Source: Bin5 sp963662575 (GTDB lineage: Bacteria > Chloroflexota > Anaerolineae > Caldilineales > Caldilineaceae). Taken from it: a DNA stretch of 64,000 nt. A program made the position numbers and the translations under genes. Of the stretch, positions 34,194 to 43,435 are shown piece by piece; within the stretch, counting starts at the first letter, position 1; each line of letters opens with the position of its first letter. The notes beneath the pieces are model-generated. The model saw nothing but the letters and a program-made list of their open reading frames with translations, ran no database searches and was not told where the DNA came from. Location: assembly GCA_963662575.1 (NCBI GenBank), contig OY759723.1, positions 620,001-684,000 on the forward strand, given 5' to 3'.

Positions 34194-35717
34194 TCACGCG
34201 GCCCGCGGGGTCAGAGCGGTGCCGTCGGCGGTCTCGGCGCGGAAGGCGAAGGCCCAGCCGCCGTGATTGGAGCCGAGGTCGTTGCTCAACTTGAGCAGAA
34301 CGGTGTTGGCGCCGGCGCGGAGCTGCACGGGCTGGCTGCGGCCGCGGAAGGCGTAGTTGTGGCCGAGGTCGTAGAGGTCATCGTTGACGCGGAGGACGAG
34401 GGCGTCGTCCCAGGCGAGGTGGAGTGTGGCTTCTGTGTCGGTGGGCGCGTGGAGGATGCAGCGGGCGAGGGCTGCGCCGGTGTCGGTTTTGCCGACGCCG
34501 CGGCCCCAGGGGCGGAAGAGGTGGTTGAAGTCGATGAAGCCGTGGTGGGCGGCGCGGCGGTGCCAGCGGGCTCTGTCACGTCCCTGCTGGCGCGAACCGT
34601 CGGTCAGCCAGGAGGATTCGGGGCCGTGGAGGCCGTCGTAGGCGGCGTCGGAGTTGAAGGCGGTCTCCGGGGGGAGGGTTGCGGCCATGGCCTGGCCGTC
34701 GTGGTTGCCGAAGGGGCCGCATAGCCACCATTGGCCGCTTTCGGGGAGGGAGAGGTCGTGTGTGCCGCGGGGCAGGTCGACGCCGGGGAGAAGCTGCGGC
34801 CAGTCGGGCATGGTGAAGATGGGCCGGACAGGGCTTTCCTGGTACCAGTATGTGGTGGAGCAGATGTCGTTGGCCATGCAGCCGAAGCGCATGTGGATCG
34901 ACTGCTGGAAGGGGAGCGTGTCCTTTTCGAAGAAGCGGTAGCCGACGAGGCGCTGTGCGGGGCGGGCTTGGCCGACGTCGTCGTGGACGTAGTAGGGCAT
35001 GGCGGCGTAGTGGTGCGTTTCGGGCGGGTGGAGGGCGCCGCCATAGCCGGAGCCGAAGGTGTCCTCGCCGCCGATGCCGCGCAGGAAGACGGGGTGCTCG
35101 CCTTCGCCGTCGATGTAGATGTTTTCGGCGCCGCCGTGGCTCCAGCGGTCGGTGTCGTCGAGTAGGCGAACGCCGTAGACGAAGCCGAGGAGCTGGCCGG
35201 GCCCGTCGGCGTCGAGCATCAGGTATTCTTCGCCGTAGCTCTGGGTGGGCATCTCGCGACGCCAGCGGGCGCAGAAGCGGCGGGGCTCGTGCAGGGTTTG
35301 GCCGGGATAGCGGTGCCAGTCGACCTGGATGTAGGCGTGATTTCCCTCGGGGCCGGCTTCGAACTCGATGCGGGCGGAGCGGGCGAAGGGCATGGGGAAG
35401 TAGCAGTTGTAGCCGATCCAGGCCTTGACGGAGAGGAAGTGGGAGTCGATCGGATACCAGCCGAGCCCGTGCATGACACCGAAGAAGTCGCCGACAGGGG
35501 CTTCGACATAGGGCTCCGGCTCGTCGTCGAAGTAGATGCGGATGATGGCTTTGCGGCTGGCCAGGGGCAGGCGCTCCGGCCGCGCGAGGACGACCCAGAT
35601 GTGCTGGATGCAGCCAGGGCCGTCGAGTTCGGCGTAGGTGGTGCGCTGGTTGGCGGGCAGGGGGCCTTTGAAGGAGACGCGGTCAGGGATGGGGGTGGGC
35701 GGGAGGTTGAGGTTCAT
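34194..35717 (-). CDS. DUF2961 glycoside hydrolase, GH172-like
   Basis: 507 aa, cytoplasmic by appearance (no signal peptide). The N-terminal LDGPGCIQHIWVVL, the IRIYFDDEPEPYVEAPVGDFFG block (about 61-82) and the following GLGWYPIDSHFLS and NCYFPMPFARSARIEFE are diagnostic of DUF2961, now GH172 (enzymes acting on fructofuranosides or arabinofuranosides). A Gly/Trp-rich C-terminal jelly-roll-like part has NDDLYDLGHNYAFRGRSQPVQLRAG. Upstream has a CGGAGG ribosome site. It heads the cluster of oxygenase, importer and glycosidase-like genes on this strand, supporting a sugar-degrading unit. Confidence 0.85.
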   Translation of the reverse strand: MNLNLPPTPIPDRVSFKGPLPANQRTTYAELDGPGCIQHIWVVLARPERLPLASRKAIIRIYFDDEPEPYVEAPVGDFFGVMHGLGWYPIDSHFLSVKAWIGYNCYFPMPFARSARIEFEAGPEGNHAYIQVDWHRYPGQTLHEPRRFCARWRREMPTQSYGEEYLMLDADGPGQLLGFVYGVRLLDDTDRWSHGGAENIYIDGEGEHPVFLRGIGGEDTFGSGYGGALHPPETHHYAAMPYYVHDDVGQARPAQRLVGYRFFEKDTLPFQQSIHMRFGCMANDICSTTYWYQESPVRPIFTMPDWPQLLPGVDLPRGTHDLSLPESGQWWLCGPFGNHDGQAMAATLPPETAFNSDAAYDGLHGPESSWLTDGSRQQGRDRARWHRRAAHHGFIDFNHLFRPWGRGVGKTDTGAALARCILHAPTDTEATLHLAWDDALVLRVNDDLYDLGHNYAFRGRSQPVQLRAGANTVLLKLSNDLGSNHGGWAFAFRAETADGTALTPRAA

Positions 35718-36032
35718 GGGGTGGCCTCCGATTTGGGGTGGGGGGATATTGGCGGATCGGGCTTGATGCTCTTAGTTTACTGCTTATTGCGTTTCAGGTA
35801 TAGCGCGGTTATTGACCGGAGACGATACACTCTATGCAAGGGGGACCGATGTCGGGGCTTGAGGTAGGCCCCAGAAAGCTGGACCATGATCTAAGGTATA
35901 ATGGGGTGGATCACCAGGTGCGGGGAGGGGCGGTCCAAAGATCAGGGAACGGTGTGGACATAGGGCGGCCAGCCACAACGGTTCGAACGTACTCTGTTTT
36001 CCCGTTTCATGGTCCGATGATCGGAACCCGCC
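35718..36032. other. Intergenic gap
   Basis: Divergent region between the GH172 gene and the small membrane-protein gene. No open frame worth calling and no clear promoter motif found. Confidence 0.4.
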
Positions 36033-36305
36033 ATGGGAGGTATTGTGGGACACGATTGGCGTGAAATCCTGAGCATTCTGATTTGGGTCATGGTCGGCGC
36101 GGTAGGCGTCGGCATCACCTGGTTGGTCGATCTGTACAGTCCACTTTCCTTGAATCCAGAGGACAGCAAAAAGGTCATGATAATAGGTTTTCTCGTCTGG
36201 TGTGTATCAGGAGCCGCAATGATAGTATTGAGTGGCCCTTTCAACTCGCTCTTCAACAAGGTCATGCATAGGATTGATAGAAGATGGAATAACAGGTCAC
36301 GTTGA
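36033..36305 (+). CDS. Small two-helix membrane protein, unknown
   Basis: 90 aa. Two hydrophobic segments (ILSILIWVMVGAVGVGITWLV and VMIIGFLVWCVSGAAMIVL) joined by a short polar loop with a basic C-terminus (HRIDRRWNNRSR). Not recognised. A lipoprotein gene follows after 25 bp on the same strand. The ribosome site is weak, so the start could be slightly different. Confidence 0.5.
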   Translation: MGGIVGHDWREILSILIWVMVGAVGVGITWLVDLYSPLSLNPEDSKKVMIIGFLVWCVSGAAMIVLSGPFNSLFNKVMHRIDRRWNNRSR

Positions 36306-36330
36306 CCAACTGGCAGTGAAGGAGACAGAC

Positions 36331-36897
36331 ATGAAAAGGATGTGGTTAACTCTCAGTTTCGTGATTGTGCTGGTGACGGCATGCACAGCCGAATCGTTTC
36401 CGCTTCTGATTCCGAATTCGGAAGAGCCCGCAGATCGGCTGACAGATGATTATTCGGGTAGGAGTTATGGACTTTTCGACAGGCGCTCCTCCTTGGAGAT
36501 TTCTGTCGTCACTCCCAGTGAGATGGTAGCAGATGCGTGGTTGTACAGTTGGGCAAAGGAGTCCGTAACGCGGGATAACGTAGAGTCGCACAGTGGATGG
36601 TTCGGTGAATGGTTGGAACAGGCCAGGTGGATGTACGCCAATGGTTTTGTGGCGTCTGAACGCAGATGTGCTGAAGGAAGGGTTGAATTGGCCGGCCTGA
36701 TCGAGACGCATGCCGCCAACCTTCGGCAGGTGAGGTCAAATGACATTTTGAATTACCGGATGGCGGTCGTTCACACGTTATGGCAGACGTTGCCGGAGGG
36801 AGAGGTTAATTGTTCTGGTTACTTGTCAGAACTCGCCATAGAGGAGTTCAGGCCGGTTATCGTCGATAATGAGGTTCAGTACGGTTTTTGGTGGTGA
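36331..36897 (+). CDS. Hypothetical lipoprotein
   Basis: 188 aa from the ATG at 36331, which has an AAGGAG site 7 nt upstream. The N-terminus MKRMWLTLSFVIVLVTAC is a lipoprotein signal with the lipidated Cys at 18. The remainder is a small soluble domain without recognised motifs, with several Trp residues and two Cys (RRCAEGR, VNCSGY). Follows the small membrane protein; function unknown. Confidence 0.6.
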   Translation: MKRMWLTLSFVIVLVTACTAESFPLLIPNSEEPADRLTDDYSGRSYGLFDRRSSLEISVVTPSEMVADAWLYSWAKESVTRDNVESHSGWFGEWLEQARWMYANGFVASERRCAEGRVELAGLIETHAANLRQVRSNDILNYRMAVVHTLWQTLPEGEVNCSGYLSELAIEEFRPVIVDNEVQYGFWW

Positions 36898-37089
36898 GGG
36901 GAGGGCGGCCACGTGCATTCGCTGCATGAAATGCGCTTTAGGCGGTGGGCGATAGTCTAGAGTTTGGTTGGGTCAAACCGGTTTGTGGTTGACATACTGT
37001 GTCATCACAGACCGGTGCGGCTATCGTCCGGCCCGGTCGGTAGCGGGACTTTTCACTTCTTCCAACACCACCTGATCCTACCTCCCGAA

Positions 37090-37983
37090 TCAACCCTGCT
37101 CGACCTCAAAATCATACTTCTCTTTTCGCACGCGCAGGTCGAAATAGTAGAGGACGACGGCGCAGATGTAGAAGGGTGTGGTGAGGATGGATAGCAGGTA
37201 GGTGATGGTGCTGCTGAGACCTAGCCGAGATGATGTGTCGATGGCTGGGAGCAGCCGGACCAGGGCGAACTCGATGAGCTGCCCGGTCAGACCTCCGACG
37301 AGGCCCATTGCTATGGCCAGGAGGAAAGTATAGCCCACAGTACGCATGACGAAGCCCTGGCTAAGTTGCCAGCTCCGGCCGAGGGAATCGAGCGGTCCTG
37401 TGCCCTCGACCATCAGCGCGGCCTGGGCGACGAGCCAGCGAGATGAGATATAGATGAAGAGAATCACAATCACGAAACCGAGAGAACAGTAACCCAGACC
37501 GACCGGTACAGCTTCGGCCAGGAGGGTAAAGAGGCTATTTACCTCACCTTGGTCAAGCATGGCCATGAATGTGTGCCGCAACTCATTGAAAGCCAGGCCG
37601 GTAGAGTCGAGTCCAGACAAGACCGGAAACGACAGGAGCAAGAAAAGGACAAGATACACAGAGGACTCTGCGATGCTCAGTCCCAGGTAAGCGAGCAGCC
37701 GGCGCAGGCCCTGCCCGACTGCCGCTCTGACGGCAAGGGGGCGGCCGTGCAAGAGTTCGTTGCAGAGCGAGATGAGGGACAGGTTGGCGATTGTGGTGAT
37801 GGGCCAGACGATGAAGGGAAGGCGGAATGAGGTGAGCGTATCATCAACGAAAAAGGAAAGGACGGCGACCGGGAAGAGAAAGACTGCGGCTGTGCGCAGG
37901 AGGGGGCCGGTGTGGGTGCGATAGATGGTAAGTGTGAGGCCGAGCCATTTGCCGACGGTTAGGCGCTTGGAGGAGGCGAGCAT
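37090..37983 (-). CDS. Multi-pass membrane protein (paralogue family, copy A)
   Basis: 297 aa with about six hydrophobic segments. Contains LVEGTGPLDSLGRSWQLSQG-type and VVLYYFDLRVRKEKYDFE C-terminal motifs found in a family of bacterial membrane proteins near the glycerophosphodiester-phosphodiesterase membrane domain and DUF975-like groups. The window holds three members: this one, a broken one at 39050-40217, and 45886-46866. All share the YFDLRVRKEKYDF end and a related stretch just downstream of the stop. Function unknown. Confidence 0.7.
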   Translation of the reverse strand: MLASSKRLTVGKWLGLTLTIYRTHTGPLLRTAAVFLFPVAVLSFFVDDTLTSFRLPFIVWPITTIANLSLISLCNELLHGRPLAVRAAVGQGLRRLLAYLGLSIAESSVYLVLFLLLSFPVLSGLDSTGLAFNELRHTFMAMLDQGEVNSLFTLLAEAVPVGLGYCSLGFVIVILFIYISSRWLVAQAALMVEGTGPLDSLGRSWQLSQGFVMRTVGYTFLLAIAMGLVGGLTGQLIEFALVRLLPAIDTSSRLGLSSTITYLLSILTTPFYICAVVLYYFDLRVRKEKYDFEVEQG

Positions 37984-38309
37984 AGGGAAGATGTCCAGTT
38001 CTGGTACAGTGGGGAATCACCCTCTCTTTTCCTGTTTCGAGAAAGTCTTTTTACGGCCCTACGTTCATTTTCGTAGCCAGCATCTTCCAACTTTGTAATG
38101 GGTATTCCATAGATTGCTTATCTCCCGTTTTTGGGACGGTGTTCAAGAAAGAATTTCCTGAATTGACGGCCTTCGGTAGCTGTATTTGCAGAGGCACAAG
38201 TAACTTCAGGGGCGGGCGCTTTGGCTTAGCGGGGGGAGGATGATTATGTGTATCGCTGGACTGAGCATACTGCATGGAGTATACTGGCTGACAGTTACAG
38301 GACGGTGCA

Positions 38310-38516
38310 ATGGCAATCAAAGTACGGGATGCTATAAAGATAATAGAAGAGGACGGATGGGCATTGGTCAGGACAAGAGGGAGCCACCGGCAATATAAGC
38401 ATCCTACGAAGCTAGGCAGAGTCACGATTGCGGGGCATGGCCGAGATAACCTAAGACCAAAAACATGGAATAGTATTTTGAAGCAGGCCGGACTCAGAGA
38501 GGGAGGGAACAGATGA
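38310..38516 (+). CDS. hicA: HicA-family mRNA interferase toxin
   Basis: 68 aa, a dsRNA-binding-fold ribonuclease. It has the family order KVRDAIKIIEEDGWALVRTRGSHRQYKHP, with the catalytic His at residue 26 in GSHRQY, then GRVTIAGHG. Its stop overlaps the start of hicB by 4 bp, so the pair is translationally coupled as usual for hicAB. Located between two copies of a repeated membrane-protein gene. Confidence 0.92.
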   Translation: MAIKVRDAIKIIEEDGWALVRTRGSHRQYKHPTKLGRVTIAGHGRDNLRPKTWNSILKQAGLREGGNR

Positions 38517-38728
38517 TGGGGCTTGAGTATGCGGTCGTGATTGAAAAAGCAACTGACAACTACTGCGCCTACGTGCCCGATCTGCCCGGCTGTGTGGCAA
38601 CGGGTGAGACACGCGAGGAGACCTTTCAACAAATATCTGAAGCGGTCGCCTTCCATCTGGAGGGGTTGAAGGAGGACGGGCTTCCGATTCCCGAACCGGA
38701 GTCATCTACGGCTGTGGTGAGGGTGTAA
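38513..38728 (+). CDS. hicB: HicB-family antitoxin
   Basis: 71 aa. Family signature: YAVVIEKATDNYCAYVPDLPGCVATGET-type start, with an EAVAFHLEGLKEDGLPIPEP end. This is the short HicB form without a C-terminal DNA-binding domain. Neutralises HicA by direct binding. Starts ATG ATG with a purine-rich stretch upstream inside hicA. Confidence 0.92.
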   Translation: MMGLEYAVVIEKATDNYCAYVPDLPGCVATGETREETFQQISEAVAFHLEGLKEDGLPIPEPESSTAVVRV

Positions 38729-39049
38729 AGGGCGAATTTGAGTAGCACCGTTTGTTTCCAGTATTTGCAGAGTATATAGGGTTCTTATTGTCTGGCCTTG
38801 AAGTTATAGGACAGGGTACGTTCATCCGAATGCCGACGGCCCTGAACTGAGCACGAAGCGCTCTCCAACCGGTGTGCGATTGTCTAGATTCTGACGCGGT
38901 CGCTCTTAGCTGTAGAATTCGGAAAAGGTTTCCAAGCCAGTTTGCAGTAGACTCACCGTTACATCGCAGACTGCTACGGCCACTGACGACCCCGGTCCGT
39001 AGCAGGACTCCCCGCTTCCCCTGACACGACCCCTGCCCGTCGTTCCAAT

Positions 39050-40217
39050 TCATCGCGGCACGGCCTCAAAATCATACTTCTCTTTGCGCACGCGCTGGTC
39101 GAAGGAATACAGGACGACCGCGGGGATGTGGAACGGCGCGGCGATGATGTTCAGCAGCTTCGAGACGGCAAAACTGAGACCGAACATCCTTGACTGATCG
39201 TAACTACTAAGCCACAGCAGTTGACCAGCCAGTCATCCTTGGAACCATTCAGGCTCTTGGTGACGCAACTGGTGTGCAGCCGCCGCCATGCTCGCCAGCC
39301 GACACGTTGCGAAGAAGGCACACGGTCGGTGAGGCATGTTTTTGTAGGGGGCGTTGCGGGGGCGCAGCCCCTGCACAAGGGAGGGCGCTTGCGCCCGACC
39401 GCCCAACGGCAGTGGTTAGTGGTCAGTGGTTAGTGGTTAGTGATCAGTAACGGCGCGGGGGTGCGGACAGTGTTGGGTAGACACGATGCTGGGGAAGAGT
39501 AGGCACGGTCGCTAGCCTAGGGGGGCGTTGCGGGGGCGCAGCCCCTGCACAAGGGAGGGCGCTTGCGCCCGACCGCCCAAAATACAACAGTGAGGGGAGA
39601 AGAAACACCTTTGCTCGCCTCATTCAGGGTTGCGAATCAGTTGCGGCTGAGAAGTTACGACTGATCAAGCTCGGGAAACAGGGCATTCACTGCAGAATCC
39701 ACCGCCAGTCCGATCACTCCGCCGACCAATCCCATCGCGAAGAGAATGAGCAGGAGATAGCCAGTGGTGCGCAGTACAAAGCTCCGGCTCAGATTCCAGC
39801 TGCGGCGTAAGGATTGCAGCGGTCCCGTTCCCTCGGCCATCAATGCGACTTCGGCAACCTGCCAGCGAGTCGACAGATAGAACAGAGGTTTTGGAATCAG
39901 GAGTCCGGCAAGACAGATTCCGGTGCCGCCCCACAGAGCGCCGCCCAGCACTTTGAAGACCACCTCCACCTGGCCAGGATTGGCCGGGGCGGAAAACGCG
40001 TCGGAAATCTCGGCGAGGGAAGGGTCAGAATTCAGGAATCCGACCCAGATGGGTGCAGCCAATAGGAGAGCTACGCCGCTGAAAACAGCCGCGGCTGCCG
40101 CCGTCATTCCGATATGAACCGGCAGGCGGTGCAGGCCACGCATAGCCGTTGTCCTGATGGCAAGGGGACGCCCGTGCAGCGAGTCGATGCAGTGGGCTAT
40201 GAGGGACAGGTCAATTG
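39050..40217 (-). pseudogene. Membrane-protein paralogue interrupted by a mobile element (copy B)
   Basis: The coding sequence continues on both sides of the 459-bp element at 39200-39658. The N-side reads up to the ALFPELDQS region, and after the element the frame resumes with RMFGLSFAVSKLL and ends with KEKYDFEAVPR. The nearest intact relative is the 45886 gene. The N-terminal about 100 residues are also missing; homology begins at the LSLIAHCIDSLHGRPLAIRT block near 40217. It is therefore non-functional. It ends just upstream of the nitrite-reductase promoter region. Confidence 0.85.
39200..39658. mobile_element. 459-bp non-autonomous IS66-like element (MITE)
   Basis: Inserted in a gene, flanked by an exact 8-bp duplication, GACTGATC, at 39192-39199 and 39659-39666. 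The ends are imperfect inverted repeats: left GTAACTACTAAGCCACAG, right (reverse complement) GTAACTTCTCAGCCGCAA. An 8-bp duplication and 5'-GTAA ends are the signature of the IS66 family. It encodes no transposase. Inside are two copies of the GC-rich hairpin repeat (about 39351-39406 and 39525-39580) with heptamer repeats between them. A shorter relative with the same right end lies at 62000-62199. Confidence 0.8.
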
Positions 40218-40338
40218 TGCCACTCGCACAATGATCGGCGGGCGTTTTTGGCACACTTGGCAGTGTCGCCGCGTGCGGGGCTGAAATATGCTTAAACTGT
40301 TCAGTCAACCGTCCCGTTGCAAGAGGAGGCAATACTCG

Positions 40339-41952
40339 ATGAATTTACCAGCCGCAGAAGTCACACTTACAGCCCCGGCTCCCACGCCGCAGAGCAACGG
40401 GAATGGCAAGGCCAACGGCAAGAGAAAGCTAAACAAGGTTGAGTTGCTTAAGTTGCAAAAGAGCCCTCTCAGTCTCATCCATGACATATACCGGTGGGCT
40501 GACGAAGGGTTCGATGCAATTCCTCCGGAATACTACGATCTTTTCAAATGGCACGGATTCTTCTATCGCAAGCAGACGCCTGGGTTCTTCATGTTGCGAA
40601 TGCGCATCTCGAACGGGGTCGTGAACTCCACCCAGCTGCGGGCAATCGCGGAACTCTCGCGTGATTATGGACGCGGGGCGGGAGACTTTACGACGCGGCA
40701 GAATATCCAGTTGCGCTGGATCACCATCGAAGACATGCCGGCCATTATCGAGAAACTGCAGTCGGTTGGCCTTGGCGCGGAGCAGACGGGAATGGACAAC
40801 TTTCGCAATGTCACCGGCTGTCCACTGACCGGCCTTACGGGCCATGAACTGGTCGACACAAGGCAGTTAACAGCCGCTACCGCACTCTCGCTTCTGGGAC
40901 CGGAATTTGAAAACATTCCCCGTAAATTCAATATCTCCATCAACGGTTGCCGACTGGACTGCACGCATGCGCAGAGCAACGACATTGGCTTGACGCCGGC
41001 AATTGGGCGCGTCGGGAAACGCGCTGTACCGGGTTTCAATGTGGTGGTTGGAGGGCATATGGGAAGCAGGAACCCGCATCTTGCCGTCCCGCTAGACGTG
41101 TTTGTACGCACTTCACAGGTGACCGCTTTTTGTCGCGCCATTTTGACCGTATTTCGCGACAACGGCAAACGGGGGGTACGGGGTAAGGCCCGGTTGTGGT
41201 ATCTGATCGATGAATGGGGCATTGACCGCTTCCGCGACGAAGTAACGAAAGTGCTGGGTGAGCAACTGCCATCTGCGGGCACCTGCCAGCTCTACCGCGA
41301 TCCAGACCCGCTTGAACAGGATCATGTGGGCGTTCATCCGCAGATCCAGGATGGGCTGAGCTATGTAGGCATGGTAGTGCCCACGGGCCGCGTAACAGCT
41401 GGACAACTCTTTGCGCTGGCTGACCTGGCCGACAGATACGGCAGCCGTGAAGTGCGCCTGACCAACGATCAGAATGTGATCATCCCTAACGTCGCCAACG
41501 AAATGCTCGGGGAACTGCTGGCGGAGCCGCTGTTGGAAGAGTGGAGCCCTTCGCCTTCGGGAGTCATGCGGGGACTGGTTACTTGTACGGGCATCGATTA
41601 TTGCCATTTCGCGCTCAACGACACCAAGGGAATCTCGCTGGCGATAGCGCGCAAGCTGGAGGAGCGTCTACCTGATCGGGACAAAGTCGTGCGCCTCAAC
41701 GTTTCGGGTTGCGTTCATGCTTGCGGGCGTCATCGGCTGTCCGAAATCGGGCTGGAGGCAACCCGACTGCGGCGGGATGGAACGGTGATCGACGGCTTCA
41801 ACATCTTCGCCGGCGGGTGCCAGGGCGAAGACGCCAGGCTTGGCGTTGAAGTACATAAGAAAGCAACAGTTGAGGAAACTACCGAACTGCTGGCAGAAGC
41901 AATTGCCGCCCGCTATCAGTCCGACACGGTTTTAGCCCCGGTGATAGCGTAA
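40339..41952 (+). CDS. nirA: Ferredoxin-dependent assimilatory nitrite reductase
   Basis: Cytoplasmic sirohaem/4Fe-4S enzyme that reduces nitrite to ammonium, 537 aa from the ATG at 40339 (AGAGGAGG 9 nt upstream; the longer frame from 40288 is less likely). Two ferrodoxin-like/sirohaem half-repeats: first GDFTTRQNIQLRW and NVTGCPLTGL, second with the cluster cysteines C416, C422 (CTGIDYC) and C458, C462 (GCVHAC). Residues 7-37 form an Asn/Gly/Lys-rich tail (NGNGKANGKRKLNK). It begins a three-gene operon with the transporter and nitrate reductase. Length and ferredoxin type match cyanobacterial NirA. Confidence 0.93.
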   Translation: MNLPAAEVTLTAPAPTPQSNGNGKANGKRKLNKVELLKLQKSPLSLIHDIYRWADEGFDAIPPEYYDLFKWHGFFYRKQTPGFFMLRMRISNGVVNSTQLRAIAELSRDYGRGAGDFTTRQNIQLRWITIEDMPAIIEKLQSVGLGAEQTGMDNFRNVTGCPLTGLTGHELVDTRQLTAATALSLLGPEFENIPRKFNISINGCRLDCTHAQSNDIGLTPAIGRVGKRAVPGFNVVVGGHMGSRNPHLAVPLDVFVRTSQVTAFCRAILTVFRDNGKRGVRGKARLWYLIDEWGIDRFRDEVTKVLGEQLPSAGTCQLYRDPDPLEQDHVGVHPQIQDGLSYVGMVVPTGRVTAGQLFALADLADRYGSREVRLTNDQNVIIPNVANEMLGELLAEPLLEEWSPSPSGVMRGLVTCTGIDYCHFALNDTKGISLAIARKLEERLPDRDKVVRLNVSGCVHACGRHRLSEIGLEATRLRRDGTVIDGFNIFAGGCQGEDARLGVEVHKKATVEETTELLAEAIAARYQSDTVLAPVIA

Positions 41953-41990
41953 GGTTCACACTGGCTCCCACGAATAAGGAGAATCCCCCG

Positions 41991-43340
41991 ATGGACTTCG
42001 AGAGCAAGGCCACCAAGATTGATCTCTTCAGTTTCAAAACACCTCAGATGCGGGCCTTCCACGTAACCTGGTTTGCGTTCTTTCTCTGCTTCTTTGGCTG
42101 GTTTGGCATCGTGCCGATGATGAAAGGGGACAACGGCGTCATCGCGACGCTCGGTCTCAGCCCCGCTCAGGTTGGCAATTCGGTCATTGCGGCGGTCTCG
42201 CTGACTATCATCGCGCGCCTGATCATCGGGCCGATGTGTACACGGTTCGGCTCGCGAAAAGTATACACGTCTTTGCTGGTGCTGGGTTCGCTGCCTGTGA
42301 TGGGCATCGGCCTCGCGCAGACGCCAACCCAATTCATCCTTGCCCGCGTCCTGATCGGCACGATCGGCGCTGCTTTCGTAATCACTCAATACCACACGAG
42401 CGTCATGTTTGCTCCCAATGTGGTGGGGGCGGCAAACGCCACTACCGCTGGTTGGGGCAATCTGGGCGGGGGCGTAACCCAGGCCGTGATGCCCCTACTG
42501 CTTGCTGCTACGCTGACCTTTGTGCCCGCGGCGATGGGCTGGCGGGTAGCGATGGTCGTTCCCGGGCTAGCCATGCTCATTACAGCCGCGGCCTATTGGT
42601 TCCTGACCCAGGATGCGCCCGAAGGCAACTATTCGGAGCTGCGCGCCCGCGGCGAAATGCCGCCGGCGTCGGCGGCACGCGGAACGTTTATGGAGGCCAT
42701 CAAAGACTCGCGCGTGATCGCGCTGTTTTTCATTTACGCCGCCTGTTTTGGAATTGAGCTGACCATTAACGGCACCGCGGCTCTCTACTTTTTTAATCGT
42801 TTCGACCTGAACCTGGCTACGGCCGGCCTCTTCGCCGGCATTTTCGGCCTGATGAACATCTTCGCCCGATCAATGGGCGGCCTTTTCAGCGATTTCATCA
42901 ACCGCGGCGGCGGACTTAGGGGGCGAGTCCAGTTTCTCTTTATATGCCTCCTTCTGGAAGGAGTCGCGCTGGTATTTTTCGCCAACATGGGCGTGCTGGC
43001 GCTTGCGATCCCCGCGCTGATCATATTCAGCCTCTTTGTACAGATGTCCGAAGGAGCAACCTTTGCCATCGTTCCTTATGTCAACAAGCGAGCCATGGGA
43101 GCAGTGGCCGGCATCGTCGGAGCTGGCGGCAACTTCGGCGCGATGCTGGCGGGTTTTCTCTTCCGGCGGGAGGCCGATATGTTTGGTCAGTCGTACCTTA
43201 TTCTGGGCATCCTTGTTGCCGTATGCGCCTTCATGGCCTTCATGGTGCGCTTCTCGGAAAGCGAAGAGAAGGCCGCTGCCGAGGAGACTGCGGCGCGTCT
43301 GTCCGATTCCGGCGAGTCTGTCTTTACCGGCGCCCATTAA
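41991..43340 (+). CDS. Nitrate/nitrite transporter, NarK/NasA-type MFS
   Basis: 449 aa, about 12 transmembrane segments, nitrate-nitrite porter family. N-terminal FHVTWFAFFLCFFGWFGIVP is the family's first helix. The nitrate signatures are visible: GNSVIAAVSLTIIARLIIGPMCTRFGSRK, then NATTAGWGNLGGGVTQAVMP and later GAGGNFGAMLAGFLFR. Sits 38 bp after nirA and 95 bp before the nitrate reductase. Imports nitrate for the pathway. Confidence 0.93.
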   Translation: MDFESKATKIDLFSFKTPQMRAFHVTWFAFFLCFFGWFGIVPMMKGDNGVIATLGLSPAQVGNSVIAAVSLTIIARLIIGPMCTRFGSRKVYTSLLVLGSLPVMGIGLAQTPTQFILARVLIGTIGAAFVITQYHTSVMFAPNVVGAANATTAGWGNLGGGVTQAVMPLLLAATLTFVPAAMGWRVAMVVPGLAMLITAAAYWFLTQDAPEGNYSELRARGEMPPASAARGTFMEAIKDSRVIALFFIYAACFGIELTINGTAALYFFNRFDLNLATAGLFAGIFGLMNIFARSMGGLFSDFINRGGGLRGRVQFLFICLLLEGVALVFFANMGVLALAIPALIIFSLFVQMSEGATFAIVPYVNKRAMGAVAGIVGAGGNFGAMLAGFLFRREADMFGQSYLILGILVAVCAFMAFMVRFSESEEKAAAEETAARLSDSGESVFTGAH

Positions 43341-43435
43341 TCACCCTAATGCATCTTAGCTTGGCCGGCCACTGTAACTCGACAGACTGCGTCGGACAGA
43401 TGCTTTAAGACGTTCAAGTCACGATACGGAATACT

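Noticed and set aside
36973..37020. tRNA-like GGTCAAACCGG/GGTTTGTGG stretch
   Set aside because: It is a short inverted sequence only; no cloverleaf arms or T-loop consensus could be assembled.
40250..40275. Possible sigma-54 (-24/-12) promoter for the nitrate operon
   Set aside because: A TGGCAC...GGCA string is present, but the GG to GC spacing is 8 instead of the required 10, so it does not fit.
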